Shown here: positions 8,202 to 16,841 of the stretch, one piece after another
Layout of the letters: every line of letters starts with the position of its first letter
Numbering within the stretch: the stretch's first letter is position 1
Assembly: GCA_025757685.1 (NCBI GenBank)
Contig: CP107220.1
Span: 149,501-213,500, forward strand
DNA length: 64,000 nucleotides
Reading direction: 5' to 3'
Origin: Oscillospiraceae bacterium
GTDB lineage: Bacteria; Bacillota; Clostridia; Oscillospirales; Acutalibacteraceae
Translations under genes and position numbers: made by a program
The notes under the pieces: generated by a model
Told to the model about the DNA's origin: nothing
Seen by the model: only the letters and a program-made list of their open reading frames with translations
Databases searched by the model: none

Positions 8202-9638
8202 ATGTATGATGTAGCGATCATCGGCGGCGGTATTGCCGGGTGTGCCTGTGCTTATCGGCTGGCGCGCTGCCGGGTGCGGGTCATTCTGTTGGAGAAGGAG
8301 AACGACATCTGTATGGGTGCCACCCGCGCCAACAGTGCCATTATGCACGCTGGGTACGATCCGCACCCGGGCACGCTGATGGCCAAGCTGAATGTAAAAG
8401 GCAATGCCATGAGCCGGGAGATTTGCAAAAAGCTCCATGTGTCTTGGAAAGACACCGGCTCCCTGGTGGTAGCCTTAAACGATGAAGACATGGATACCTT
8501 GCAGGACCTGCTGGAGCGGGGGCGCGAGAACGGTGTGCCGGGGCTGGAGCTTTGGGACGCTGCGCAGGTGCGAGCCAAGGAGCCCAATGTAACGGAGACG
8601 GCCAAGGGTGCTTTGTGGGCGCCTACGGCAGCCATTGTTAATCCTTGGGAGTTTGGTTTGGCTATGGCCGAGGTGGCGGTGCAAAACGGTTGTGAACTGC
8701 GCCGTCGGTTCCCGGTGGAGAAGATTGAAAAGACAGCGGAGGGCTATGCCCTGTCCGACGGCAAAGACACGGTGGAGGCACGGTATGTGATCAACGCTGC
8801 CGGCGTGTACGCCGATCGGGTGAACAACCTGGTGGCGGCGCCGTCCTTTACCGTAGAGCCTACGGTAGGCGAGTATTACCTGCTGGATAAGTGCGAGGGC
8901 AACCGGGTGTCTACGGTGATTTTTCAGTGCCCGGGCAAAGAGGGCAAGGGCGTGCTGGTGGCGCCTACGGTGCACGGCAATTTGATCGTAGGGCCAAATG
9001 CGGTGGTGCGCCGGGATCCGGACGATACATCTGACACCGCAGCGGGCCTGGCTGAGGTGCGCCAAAAGGCGGTGCGCACGGTGCCCGGCGTGGATTTTCG
9101 CCAGAATATCCGCAACTTTGCCGGTATGCGGGCCAATTCTACCGTGGATGATTTTATTATTGATTTTGCGGCGGCGCATTTCCTGAATGTGGCGGGCATT
9201 CGCTCTCCCGGGCTGACTTCTGCGCCGGCCATTGCCGATTATGCGGCGGCGCTGCTGGCCGCAGACGGACTGGATCTGACGGAGAAAGACAGCTACATAG
9301 ACAGCCGGGAGAAAGTGCATTTCAACCGGTTGAGCGCTGCGGAACGCAAGGCGCTGATTGAGAAAAACCCTGCTTACGGGCGGGTGATCTGCCGATGTGA
9401 GACGGTGACGGAGGGCGAGATTTTAGACGCCATTCATTCGCCTATTCCGCCGGTATCCGTAGACGGCATTAAGCGCCGTGCCGGCGCCGGTATGGGGCGC
9501 TGCCAGGGCGGCTTTTGCGGGCCGCGGGTGGTAGACCTGCTGGCGCGGGAGCTGGGTGTGTCGCCGTTGACGATTTTGCAGGATCGGGACGGCAGCGAAA
9601 TTCTTACTGCCTATACAAAAGGGGAGGTGCGTGCGTAA
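8202..9638 (+). CDS. Anaerobic glycerol-3-phosphate dehydrogenase, GlpA-like FAD subunit with BFD-type [2Fe-2S] domain
   Basis: A 478-residue flavoprotein. Residues 1-370 form a DAO-type FAD domain starting with the dinucleotide motif GGGIAG near 8-13 and ending in a GIRSPGLTSAPAIADY segment. The C terminus is a BFD-like iron-sulfur domain with Cys397, Cys399, Cys434 and Cys439 (CRCE ... CQGGFC). This matches clostridial GlpA-type enzymes that oxidise glycerol-3-phosphate to dihydroxyacetone phosphate. The ATG follows a GGGGGAT site. The gene overlaps the next by one base (TAATG), and the leader terminator suggests GlpP control. Related amino-acid dehydrogenases of this fold are a less likely alternative. 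Confidence 0.85.
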   Translation: MYDVAIIGGGIAGCACAYRLARCRVRVILLEKENDICMGATRANSAIMHAGYDPHPGTLMAKLNVKGNAMSREICKKLHVSWKDTGSLVVALNDEDMDTLQDLLERGRENGVPGLELWDAAQVRAKEPNVTETAKGALWAPTAAIVNPWEFGLAMAEVAVQNGCELRRRFPVEKIEKTAEGYALSDGKDTVEARYVINAAGVYADRVNNLVAAPSFTVEPTVGEYYLLDKCEGNRVSTVIFQCPGKEGKGVLVAPTVHGNLIVGPNAVVRRDPDDTSDTAAGLAEVRQKAVRTVPGVDFRQNIRNFAGMRANSTVDDFIIDFAAAHFLNVAGIRSPGLTSAPAIADYAAALLAADGLDLTEKDSYIDSREKVHFNRLSAAERKALIEKNPAYGRVICRCETVTEGEILDAIHSPIPPVSVDGIKRRAGAGMGRCQGGFCGPRVVDLLARELGVSPLTILQDRDGSEILTAYTKGEVRA

Positions 9639-10891
9639 TGTATGATCTGATCGTAATTGGCGGCGGACCTGCCGGTTTGGCAGCTGCCTATGCAGCCTGG
9701 AACAAAGGGCTGAAACACATTGCCATCTTAGAGCGGGACAAAGAGCTGGGCGGTATTCTCAACCAGTGTATCCATAACGGCTTTGGCCTGCATTACTTCA
9801 AAGAGCAGCTTACCGGTCCGGAGTACGCCTCTCGCTTTGCCGCCATGGTGGCGGACACCGGCGTGGAGGTATTCCTGGACACCATGGTGCTCCAGGTGAC
9901 CCCGGAGAAGCAGGTGCACGCGGTAAGCAAGAAAGAGGGCTACCGGGTGCTGGAGGCCAAGAGCATTGTGTTGGCCATGGGGTGCAGAGAGCGCACCCGC
10001 GGCGCCATTTCCATTCCCGGCACGCGCCCGGCCGGTGTGCTCACTGCCGGTGCTGCCCAGCGGTATGTGAATATGGAGGGCTACATGGTGGGCAAGCGTG
10101 TGGTCATTCTCGGCTCCGGTGACATTGGGCTGATTATGGCTCGGCGTATGACCCTGGAGGGCGCCAAGGTGCTGGCCTGCGTAGAGGTAATGCCTTATTC
10201 CGGCGGATTGCAGCGCAACATTGTGCAGTGCCTGGAGGATTTTGATATTCCGCTGTATCTGTCCCACACCATTACGGACATTCGGGGCAAAGCCCGGGTG
10301 GAGCAGGTGGTCGTGTCCCAGGTGGACGACCGGCGCCGTCCCATTCCCGGTACGGAGATGACCTTTGACTGCGACACGGTGCTGTTGTCCGTGGGGCTGA
10401 TCCCGGAGAATGAATTGACCCGGGACGCCGGAATCGTTATGGATCCACGCACCAACGGCGCGTTGGTGTATGAGAACCGGGAGACCTCGGTGCCCGGCAT
10501 TTTTGCCTGCGGCAATGCGCTGCATGTGCATGATTTGGTAGACTTTGTGACCGCAGAGAGTATGGCTGCCGGCGCGGCGGCTGCGGATTATGTGCAGACC
10601 GGCGAGCTGGATCGGGAGCGCACAGTGCAGGTGACCACCAATGCCCATATCGGCTATACGGTGCCCCAGCGTTTCCGTGCAGACAGTGACGGTGTGGAGT
10701 TCTACTTCCGGGTGCGGCGCGTGTTTAAGGAGAGCCGCATTCAGGTGACCTGCGGCGATCAGGTCATTGCGTCCTTTAAGCGGGAGCATATGGCTCCCGG
10801 CGAGATGGAGACCATTAAGATTCCTAAGGCGCTGCTGGCACGGATGGACGGCGACACCTTGCATATTGCAGCAGAGGAGGTACAGGCATGA
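9638..10891 (+). CDS. FAD/NAD(P)-binding oxidoreductase partner of GlpA (pyridine nucleotide-disulfide oxidoreductase type)
   Basis: A 417-residue flavoprotein with two Rossmann motifs: the FAD site GGGPAGLAAAYAAW near 8-21 and a second GSGDIGLIMARR motif in the middle for NAD(P)H. A CGNALHVHDLVD segment near the end contributes to the FAD site. It is the usual second subunit beside clostridial GlpA-like dehydrogenases and probably passes electrons from glycerol-3-phosphate oxidation to a pyridine nucleotide or an iron-sulfur partner. The start ATG at 9638 overlaps the upstream stop and has GGGGAGG 13 nt before it; an upstream in-frame start at 9515 lies inside the previous gene. The stop overlaps the next gene by 4 bases. 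Confidence 0.85.
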   Translation: MYDLIVIGGGPAGLAAAYAAWNKGLKHIAILERDKELGGILNQCIHNGFGLHYFKEQLTGPEYASRFAAMVADTGVEVFLDTMVLQVTPEKQVHAVSKKEGYRVLEAKSIVLAMGCRERTRGAISIPGTRPAGVLTAGAAQRYVNMEGYMVGKRVVILGSGDIGLIMARRMTLEGAKVLACVEVMPYSGGLQRNIVQCLEDFDIPLYLSHTITDIRGKARVEQVVVSQVDDRRRPIPGTEMTFDCDTVLLSVGLIPENELTRDAGIVMDPRTNGALVYENRETSVPGIFACGNALHVHDLVDFVTAESMAAGAAAADYVQTGELDRERTVQVTTNAHIGYTVPQRFRADSDGVEFYFRVRRVFKESRIQVTCGDQVIASFKREHMAPGEMETIKIPKALLARMDGDTLHIAAEEVQA

Positions 10892-11238
10892 AGGATTTGA
10901 TTTGCATTATGTGCCCCAAGGGCTGCCACTTAAAGGTAGATGAGGAGCACGGTTATACGGTGACCGGCAATCGCTGTCCTCGGGGTGCGGAGTACGGTCA
11001 CAATGAGCTGAAGAACCCCACCCGGGTAATCACCTCCACCGTGCGGCTGCGCAGCAAAAGCGCTTGCCGCCTGCCGGTAAAGACGGACGGCCAGATCCCC
11101 AAGTATATGATGGAGGAGGCCATGCGGCTTCTGGACAAAGTGGAGGTCACGGCGCCGGTGCATGTGGGCGATGTGGTGGTAGACAATATCTTCCGCACCG
11201 GGGTGCACTTTGTGGCCACCAAAACGGTAGAAGAATAA
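10888..11238 (+). CDS. DUF1667 iron-sulfur protein of the GlpA cluster
   Basis: A 116-residue protein. Four cysteines at 6, 9, 13 and 30 (ICIMCPKGC ... NRC) form a CxxCxxxC plus distal C pattern like the [4Fe-4S] site of molybdopterin oxidoreductases. DUF1667 proteins are regularly the third gene behind GlpA-like and PNDR-like flavoproteins in Clostridia, so it is likely the electron-transfer subunit that replaces GlpC. Its ATG overlaps the upstream stop (ATGA), implying translational coupling. Confidence 0.85.
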   Translation: MKDLICIMCPKGCHLKVDEEHGYTVTGNRCPRGAEYGHNELKNPTRVITSTVRLRSKSACRLPVKTDGQIPKYMMEEAMRLLDKVEVTAPVHVGDVVVDNIFRTGVHFVATKTVEE

Positions 11239-11251
11239 GCGTATTCCCTTG

Positions 11252-11282
11252 GCCCGCTTGCTCCGGTAAGCGGGCTGTTTTG
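11252..11282 (+). terminator. Terminator of the glycerol-3-phosphate operon
   Basis: GCCCGCTT / AAGCGGGC stem, 8-nt loop, then TGTTTT. Confidence 0.8.
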
Positions 11283-11321
11283 ATAGACAGGCGCTGCCGG
11301 GTGCCGTGTAAATTTCCAAAG

Positions 11322-11350
11322 TTGAAAACCCTGTCGTTTTTTGGTAAAAT
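11322..11350 (+). promoter_or_regulatory. Promoter for the alpha/beta hydrolase gene
   Basis: TTGAAA (11322-11327), 17 bp, TAAAAT (11345-11350). Confidence 0.7.
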
Positions 11351-11405
11351 AGGGACAGAAGCAGGTGTGCCGCTTGTGGCTGCCGGCGGATAAGGGGGAT
11401 TTTTT

Positions 11406-12368
11406 ATGAAGTTGAAAACAGTGGCATTAGGCGCCGCCGCAGCGGGCTTGGTTGCGGCAGAAGCGGTCAATCTGTATAAGCAGGTGATGGGTCGCGGGGA
11501 TCGCCCCAAGCGCCCCATGACCCGCCTGATGGAGATGAAGGACAAGGACGATTACGCTATGGCGGACGCCTGGCGCCAAAAGTACACCGATTGGGTCAAC
11601 ACCCAGCCGGTGGAGAACTGCACCATCACCTCTGACCGGGGTGACCTGCTGCGGGGGTATTATCTGCCGCCGAAGGGTGACTCCAAGGTGATTGTGTTCG
11701 GCTCCCACGGGTTCCATGCGGACCACACGGTGGACCCGCATACTTTTATTAAGCACTACCACGACCTGGGCTACGGTTTCTTTTGCTGCGACCATGTGGG
11801 CGCCGGTGCCTCCGGTGGCGAGTATGTGGGCTTTGATTACTATGAGAGCCAAGATATGCTCCGCTGGATCGAGTACCTGACTGCCCGCTTTGGGCAGGAT
11901 ATTACCGTGATACTCCACGGGGTGTCTATGGGCGCTGCTACCGTGTTGCAGCTGGCAGGCAGCCGCTGCCCGGATTGTGTCAAGCTGATTATCTCCGACT
12001 GCGCCTATACCAGTGCCAAGGACGAGTTTTCCTATGTGGCTCGGAATGCCGGGCTGCGCCACCCCCAGCCGGTGCTGTGGCTGTTAAATGAGATGAACAA
12101 GCGCCTGGCCGGGTTCGATTTGGAAAAGACAGATGTGCGCCAAAGCGTGCGAGAGGCCAAGGTGCCCATTCTCTTTATCCACGGTGCGCTGGACGACTTT
12201 GTGCCCCCGGAGATGGTGTACGAACTCTATAACCTGTGTCCGGCGGATAAAAAGGAACTGAAAATTTTTGACAACGCCAAGCACGCCCAAAGCTGCCTGC
12301 TCAATGAGGAAGAATATCATCGGACCGTGGATGATTTTATCCGCCGACGGTTGCCCGCTACGATATAA
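11406..12368 (+). CDS. Alpha/beta hydrolase, probably membrane-anchored
   Basis: A 320-residue serine hydrolase. The N terminus has a short hydrophobic stretch (residues 4-20, Ala-rich) that could be an anchor or uncleaved signal. The hydrolase core shows the oxyanion-side motif GSHGFHADH near 99-107, the nucleophile elbow HGVSMGAA with Ser174, a late Asp in GALDDFVPPE and the His in NAKHAQS. It resembles the Firmicutes family of YqkD/FrsA-like esterases of unknown substrate. A TetR regulator follows 24 bp downstream on the same strand and may share its transcript. Confidence 0.8.
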   Translation: MKLKTVALGAAAAGLVAAEAVNLYKQVMGRGDRPKRPMTRLMEMKDKDDYAMADAWRQKYTDWVNTQPVENCTITSDRGDLLRGYYLPPKGDSKVIVFGSHGFHADHTVDPHTFIKHYHDLGYGFFCCDHVGAGASGGEYVGFDYYESQDMLRWIEYLTARFGQDITVILHGVSMGAATVLQLAGSRCPDCVKLIISDCAYTSAKDEFSYVARNAGLRHPQPVLWLLNEMNKRLAGFDLEKTDVRQSVREAKVPILFIHGALDDFVPPEMVYELYNLCPADKKELKIFDNAKHAQSCLLNEEEYHRTVDDFIRRRLPATI

Positions 12369-12392
12369 AATAATATTCCGGGAGGAAATGCT

Positions 12393-12962
12393 GTGTCTGT
12401 AAAAAAAATAACCGTTACCGCGTTGGAGACGGCGCTGAAGGACATTATGCGCCAAACGCCCTTTGAGAAGATCACCGTGTCCGATATTACGAACCGGTGC
12501 CAGCTCAATCGTCAAACCTTTTATTATCATTTTGCAGACAAGTACGCCCTGCTGGGTCAGATTTATAAACAGGAGATTTTTGATCCCTTTACCGACGGTC
12601 TGACCTTTGAAAACTGGAATACCCATTTGTTGCAAATGTTTGAGACGATGGCGGCGGACGCGGCGCTTTATAAGAATGCGGTGCTCCACGCAGACGATGA
12701 GTTTCGTCGATTCTTGTTTCAGAGTGCAGCGACGCTGTTTCGGGACGCAGCTGCTAAGTTGAACTTGCGCTCCGGTTTGCAGGTCAGTGAGGAGGAGCAA
12801 CACTTTATTGCGGACTTTTTTGCCTACGGCATTACAGGCACGGTGCTGGATTGGGTGCGCGGCGGAATGCGCAAGACCCCGGACCAGTTGGCGGCGCAGC
12901 TGCGTCACTTGGCTGCCGATTGCCAAAAGGTGGCGGTAGAGCGGGCCAGCGGTACGCTGTAA
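12393..12962 (+). CDS. TetR/AcrR-family transcriptional regulator (DhaS-like)
   Basis: A 189-residue regulator. The N-terminal helix-turn-helix is clear: PFEKITVSDITNRCQLNRQ followed by TFYYHFADKYALL. The C-terminal half is helical and would bind ligand. The GTG start is set by GGGAGG 8 nt upstream. It converges on the yhgE-type gene; TetR regulators of this type often control nearby yhgE/pip membrane genes, so that is a plausible target, with the alpha/beta hydrolase as another. Confidence 0.85.
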   Translation: MSVKKITVTALETALKDIMRQTPFEKITVSDITNRCQLNRQTFYYHFADKYALLGQIYKQEIFDPFTDGLTFENWNTHLLQMFETMAADAALYKNAVLHADDEFRRFLFQSAATLFRDAAAKLNLRSGLQVSEEEQHFIADFFAYGITGTVLDWVRGGMRKTPDQLAAQLRHLAADCQKVAVERASGTL

Positions 12963-12984
12963 CAATCGCATAAAATAGAAAGGA

Positions 12985-13018
12985 CCCCGGCGGTGCAGTA
13001 CCGTCGGGGCTTTGTTTA
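12985..13018 (+). terminator. Terminator after the TetR gene
   Basis: CCCCGGCGGT / ACCGTCGGGG stem with a 5-nt loop, then CTTTGTTT. Confidence 0.8.
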
Positions 13019-13023
13019 TGCCG

Positions 13024-13060
13024 TAAAAAAAGGAGCCTGCAATTGCTTACAGGCTCCTTG
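13024..13060 (-). terminator. Terminator of the YhgE/Pip gene
   Basis: AGGAGCCTG / CAGGCTCCT hairpin; the A run at 13025-13030 reads as a T run on the minus strand, immediately downstream of the minus-strand stop. Confidence 0.85.
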
Positions 13061-13076
13061 AAAGGGGTTTTAGGAT

Positions 13077-15638
13077 TTATTTATTCAGCACAGATTCCGG
13101 GCCGTTTGCCATCATCTCTTTGATTTTATGACGATCACGGTAGGCACTCAGCAGGGTGGTTGCCAGGGTGAATACCACCATAATGGCCACCAGGATCAGT
13201 ACATCCTTGGTAACGCTGCCGTTCCATGTGCCGGCCAGTGCTTCCTTAAACAGGCGCACGGAGTAGGTCATGGGCATGAACGGATACAGCTTCTGGAAGA
13301 AGGTGGGGCAGGTCTCGATGGGGAAGGTGCCTGCGCAGGAGGTCAGCTGCAAGATCAGCAGCAGCAGCGCAACGAACTTGCCTGCGTCGCCCAAGTGTAC
13401 CAGGCAGAACTGAATGATCGAGATAAAGGTTAGCGATACCAAACAGCAAGACAGGTACAGCATACCTAAGTTGGCGACTTTAATGCCAAGCACGTGGTGG
13501 ATTACGAATGCCAGCAGCACCGCCTGGAGCAGACCCAGCAGCATGAACACGAATGCACGCAGTACCACATGGTCGCTGTCTTTAGACAGAATACGAATTT
13601 TCTTTTGATAATCCAGGTAGATACCGAAGAAGATCATCAAACCGCCGACCCACATAGACAGACTCATAAAGTAGGGGGCGAATGCGGATCCGTAGTTGTC
13701 TACCGGCTGCACATGCTGGGTGTCGGTGGATACCGGCTCCTCACTGTAATCGGCCAAGCCGTCCAGGGCCTTCAGCTGGTTGTTGGTGGTGGTCAGGTTT
13801 TCCTCCACACCGTCCTTGGCGGTGTCTGTGCCGGCCTTTAATGCGGCGGCACCGGTGTTCAGCTTGGCAGCACCGTTTTCCAGTTGAGAGGCACCGCCGT
13901 TCAGCTGGTTGATCCCGCTTTGCAGCTGGGAGGCACCGTCTTGAATGGTCGTCGTCTTGGTGTTGATTTGGTCAGAACCGTCTGCCAGCTGGGCAGTGGC
14001 GGCTTTCAGTGCCTTTACGCCTGCCAGCAGATCGCCCGCGCCGCTGTCCAGTGCGGTTACGCCCTTGGCCAGGGTGCCGGAGGAGGACTGCAGTGTGTCG
14101 GTGCCGTCTGCCAACTGGCTTGCGCCGGTGGCTACGGCGGCTGCGCCTGCGTTCAGCGCATCATTGTTCTTTTCCAGGGTTTGCAGACCCTTTTGCAGTT
14201 TTGCAGTGCCGGTGTTTAGAGCCACAGCACCGTCGTCTAACATTTTGACACCGGCCTGTACCTGGCCGATACCCGCTTGCAGTTTGGCCATACTCTTGGC
14301 AGAGTCGGTCTCCAGCAGCTGCAAGCCCTGCTTCATGGTGGCCAAACCGGTATTGATCTGGCTCTTGCCCTGCTTCAGTTTGGCAAGCTTCTCTCGATTT
14401 TCTGCGGTGTTGCACTGTTGCAGATACTGACCCACCTGCTGCTGCACAGCGGCGTTGCTAATGTAGGGATAAGCCCCGGTGAGCAGCTTTACGCTGGTCT
14501 CAAAGTTGGTGATCAGGCTGTCTACACCGGTGGTGTAGACGCTCAGCTGGGTGGTCATCTGGTCCACGCCAGTCTCCAGCTTCTTCTCTGCTGCAGCCAG
14601 GTCGGTGGCGCCGTCTGCGGACTGGGTCTTCAGGTCGACCAAGCCGCTTTCCAGACCGGTAATGCCGGACTGGAGCTTGGCGATACCGTCCATCACATCG
14701 TCGCTGCCGGCAGAGGCGTTAGCCACGCCGCCGGTATATGCTTTCAGGTTGGTGCGCAGGGCAGCGGAACCGTCTGCCAACGCGGAGGCACCGTCGTTCA
14801 GCTTCTTTACGCCGCTTTTCAGGGCGGGTACATTGTTGTTTAGCTGCTGGGTGCCGGCTTTCAAGGTGGCAGCGCCCTTTTGCAGCTTGGCGGCGCCGGT
14901 GTCTACCTGGGTGGCGCCGTCTGCCAGCTTGGCGGTACCGGCCTTAAATACAGACAGGCCGCTGACCAGGTCTTTGCTGCCCTTTGCCAGCTTTTCCGTG
15001 CCTACATTCAGGCTGATGGTGGCGGTGGACAGCTGCTGGGTGCCGTCTTTTACGGAACCGGCGCCGTCAGACAGCTGCTGTAAGCCGTCTTTCAGGATCT
15101 CCAGCGCGTCCGGCACGGAGTAAAGCTTATCTGTCAGGGTGGCGGTGATTTCCTTGTTTACCGCACCGTTGACGGTTTCTTTAATGGTGGGCATCATGCC
15201 GCTTTCCAAAATCTGGGAGGCTAAGTAGTTGCGCTTTTGGTTGGCAACATATTGGATTTGGGCGTGTTGCTTCTTGGTATTCTTGGAGGCCGTAGAGATG
15301 GAATCGGTCAAGTCTGCCGGAATCAGAACCTCGGCGTAATACTTGTCGTTCATCAGACCGTCTTTTGCGTCTGCCTCACTGACAAAGTGGAAGTCCAGCG
15401 AGCCGTCTTCCTCTAAATTATCACAAATTTCTTTACCTACATTGCGGTCTTTACCGTTGATTTTGGCGCCTTGGTCCAGGTTGACCACCGCCACAGATAC
15501 ATCTTGCAAGCGGGAATACGGATCCCAGAACGCGCTCAGATAGAAGTAACTGTACATCAGCGGAATGATCAGCACGCCGATAATTACGGCGGCCTTGATG
15601 ATGGTCTTTGCCATCGGCTTTTTTTGCTTCGTAGCCAC
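13077..15638 (-). CDS. YhgE/Pip-domain membrane protein
   Basis: An 853-residue protein. One N-terminal membrane helix (about 12-34) is followed by FWDPYSRLQDVSVAVVNLDQG, the typical YhgE/Pip N domain. Then come about 450 residues of repeating hydrophilic helix with the pattern L-x-x-G-x-x-x-L (Pip repeats), and a C-terminal ABC-2-like block of 5-6 membrane helices. Lactococcal Pip is a phage receptor and EsaA is a type VII secretion part; YhgE itself is not understood. The start is GTG at 15638 because GGAG lies 8 nt upstream; an ATG 33 bases earlier has none. It stands alone between its own promoter and terminator. Confidence 0.88.
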   Translation of the reverse strand: MATKQKKPMAKTIIKAAVIIGVLIIPLMYSYFYLSAFWDPYSRLQDVSVAVVNLDQGAKINGKDRNVGKEICDNLEEDGSLDFHFVSEADAKDGLMNDKYYAEVLIPADLTDSISTASKNTKKQHAQIQYVANQKRNYLASQILESGMMPTIKETVNGAVNKEITATLTDKLYSVPDALEILKDGLQQLSDGAGSVKDGTQQLSTATISLNVGTEKLAKGSKDLVSGLSVFKAGTAKLADGATQVDTGAAKLQKGAATLKAGTQQLNNNVPALKSGVKKLNDGASALADGSAALRTNLKAYTGGVANASAGSDDVMDGIAKLQSGITGLESGLVDLKTQSADGATDLAAAEKKLETGVDQMTTQLSVYTTGVDSLITNFETSVKLLTGAYPYISNAAVQQQVGQYLQQCNTAENREKLAKLKQGKSQINTGLATMKQGLQLLETDSAKSMAKLQAGIGQVQAGVKMLDDGAVALNTGTAKLQKGLQTLEKNNDALNAGAAAVATGASQLADGTDTLQSSSGTLAKGVTALDSGAGDLLAGVKALKAATAQLADGSDQINTKTTTIQDGASQLQSGINQLNGGASQLENGAAKLNTGAAALKAGTDTAKDGVEENLTTTNNQLKALDGLADYSEEPVSTDTQHVQPVDNYGSAFAPYFMSLSMWVGGLMIFFGIYLDYQKKIRILSKDSDHVVLRAFVFMLLGLLQAVLLAFVIHHVLGIKVANLGMLYLSCCLVSLTFISIIQFCLVHLGDAGKFVALLLLILQLTSCAGTFPIETCPTFFQKLYPFMPMTYSVRLFKEALAGTWNGSVTKDVLILVAIMVVFTLATTLLSAYRDRHKIKEMMANGPESVLNK

Positions 15639-15825
15639 AACTAAAACTCCTTTTCTAAAAATTCTACACATAGTATATGACCGCGATAACGATTTGTAAT
15701 TAGTTATTTATAACGAAATGTCTGAAAATTTGACAAATGCCGTAAAATGTATAAAAACTATAAAAAACGCAAAAAACGGACAGCTGCCACGACTGTGCGT
15801 TTCTTATATAAATATATATACCATA
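15639..15825. other. Intergenic region with AT-rich repeats
   Basis: Apart from the yhgE promoter, a TCGTTAT direct repeat occurs twice, 24 bp apart, on the minus strand just after the -10 box, a possible regulator site. No clear terminator was found for the upstream two-component operon; only a weak CAGCTG-centred stem followed by a T run near 15770-15790. Confidence 0.4.
15708..15736 (-). promoter_or_regulatory. Promoter of the YhgE/Pip gene
   Basis: Minus-strand TTGTCA (15731-15736), 17 bp, TTATAA (15708-15713). Confidence 0.65.
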
Positions 15826-16839
15826 TTATTCCGGGAAGTGCACGGTAATGGTTGTGCCTTGCCCCTCCACGCTGTCCAGCTCCACCGGCGCGTCGTGCAC
15901 CTGGGCAATATGCTTGACGATGGCCAGCCCCAGCCCGGTGCCGCCGGTCTCTTTGCTGCGGCTTTTGTCCACTCGAAAGAAGCGTTCAAAGATACGCTCC
16001 CGGTACTTCTCCGGTATGCCGATGCCGGTGTCGGCCACCTGTAAGGCGGTGCCGCCTTGCTCCGGGTGCAGGGTTACCGTAACACTGCCTTGGGGCTTGT
16101 TGTAGCGAATGGCGTTGTCGCACAGGTTGTAGAGCAGTTCCTCCAGCAGGCTTTTGTTGCCCTTAATGTAAATGGGCGCTTCCGGGGCCGCCAGGCGCAG
16201 GTCTACCGTTCGGCTTTGGGCATTGATTTGCAGGGACTGCACGCAGTCCGACGCCAATTCCGTTAAATTCACTTCTTCAAAGAGGATCTCGCCGTCGTTC
16301 TCCTCCAGCTGGGACAGTTGAATAATATCCTCTGCCAAAGACACCAGCCGCAGCGCCTGCTTGCGAATGGTGTGGGCAAAGGGCTTTATGTCCTCCGGCC
16401 GAGCCATTCCGTTTTCGATCAGTTCAGCATAACCGGCAATGGAGGTCAGTGGGGTTTTCAGTTCGTGGGACACATTGGCGGTAAATTGCTTTTTTTGTTT
16501 TTCCAGCTGGCGCTTTTTTTCATTATTGGCCCGGATCTTCTCCACAAAGGGGCGCAGCTCTTTTTCGGTTTGTACCCGGTCAATATGGTCGATGTGTTCG
16601 CCCAACTGTTCCAGCGGTTGAATAATTGCGCCGGTGATGGCGTAGCTGACCGGCACAGAAGCCCCCAGCACCGCCGCTAAAATGCCCAGTACATAGGGCA
16701 GTTCCTTGCGGATGATGGCGCCGGTCAAGGCTCCGGTGTTGTCGTGGGCCACTGTCAGCGCCAGGGTGATGAGCACCACGGTGGCGATCACTGCCAGAGC
16801 GGTAAAGCAAAATACACGGAAAAAGACTTTCTTACGCAT
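15826..16839 (-). CDS. Sensor histidine kinase, PhoR-like
   Basis: A 337-residue kinase with two N-terminal membrane helices (about 8-28 and 50-72) and almost no extracellular loop. Then follow a short linker, a HisKA domain with the phospho-acceptor His in VSHELKTPLTSIAGYAELI, and an HATPase_c domain with the N box (LCDNAIRYN), G1 (VADTGIGIP), F box (ERFFRVDK) and G2 (GGTGLGLAIVKHI). It follows the response regulator by 2 bases. Because the Na+/Pi transporter is directly upstream on the same strand, it likely acts in phosphate sensing (PhoR role), perhaps through the transporter's PhoU-like domain. Confidence 0.9.
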   Translation of the reverse strand: MRKKVFFRVFCFTALAVIATVVLITLALTVAHDNTGALTGAIIRKELPYVLGILAAVLGASVPVSYAITGAIIQPLEQLGEHIDHIDRVQTEKELRPFVEKIRANNEKKRQLEKQKKQFTANVSHELKTPLTSIAGYAELIENGMARPEDIKPFAHTIRKQALRLVSLAEDIIQLSQLEENDGEILFEEVNLTELASDCVQSLQINAQSRTVDLRLAAPEAPIYIKGNKSLLEELLYNLCDNAIRYNKPQGSVTVTLHPEQGGTALQVADTGIGIPEKYRERIFERFFRVDKSRSKETGGTGLGLAIVKHIAQVHDAPVELDSVEGQGTTITVHFPE

Positions 16840-16841
16840 GA

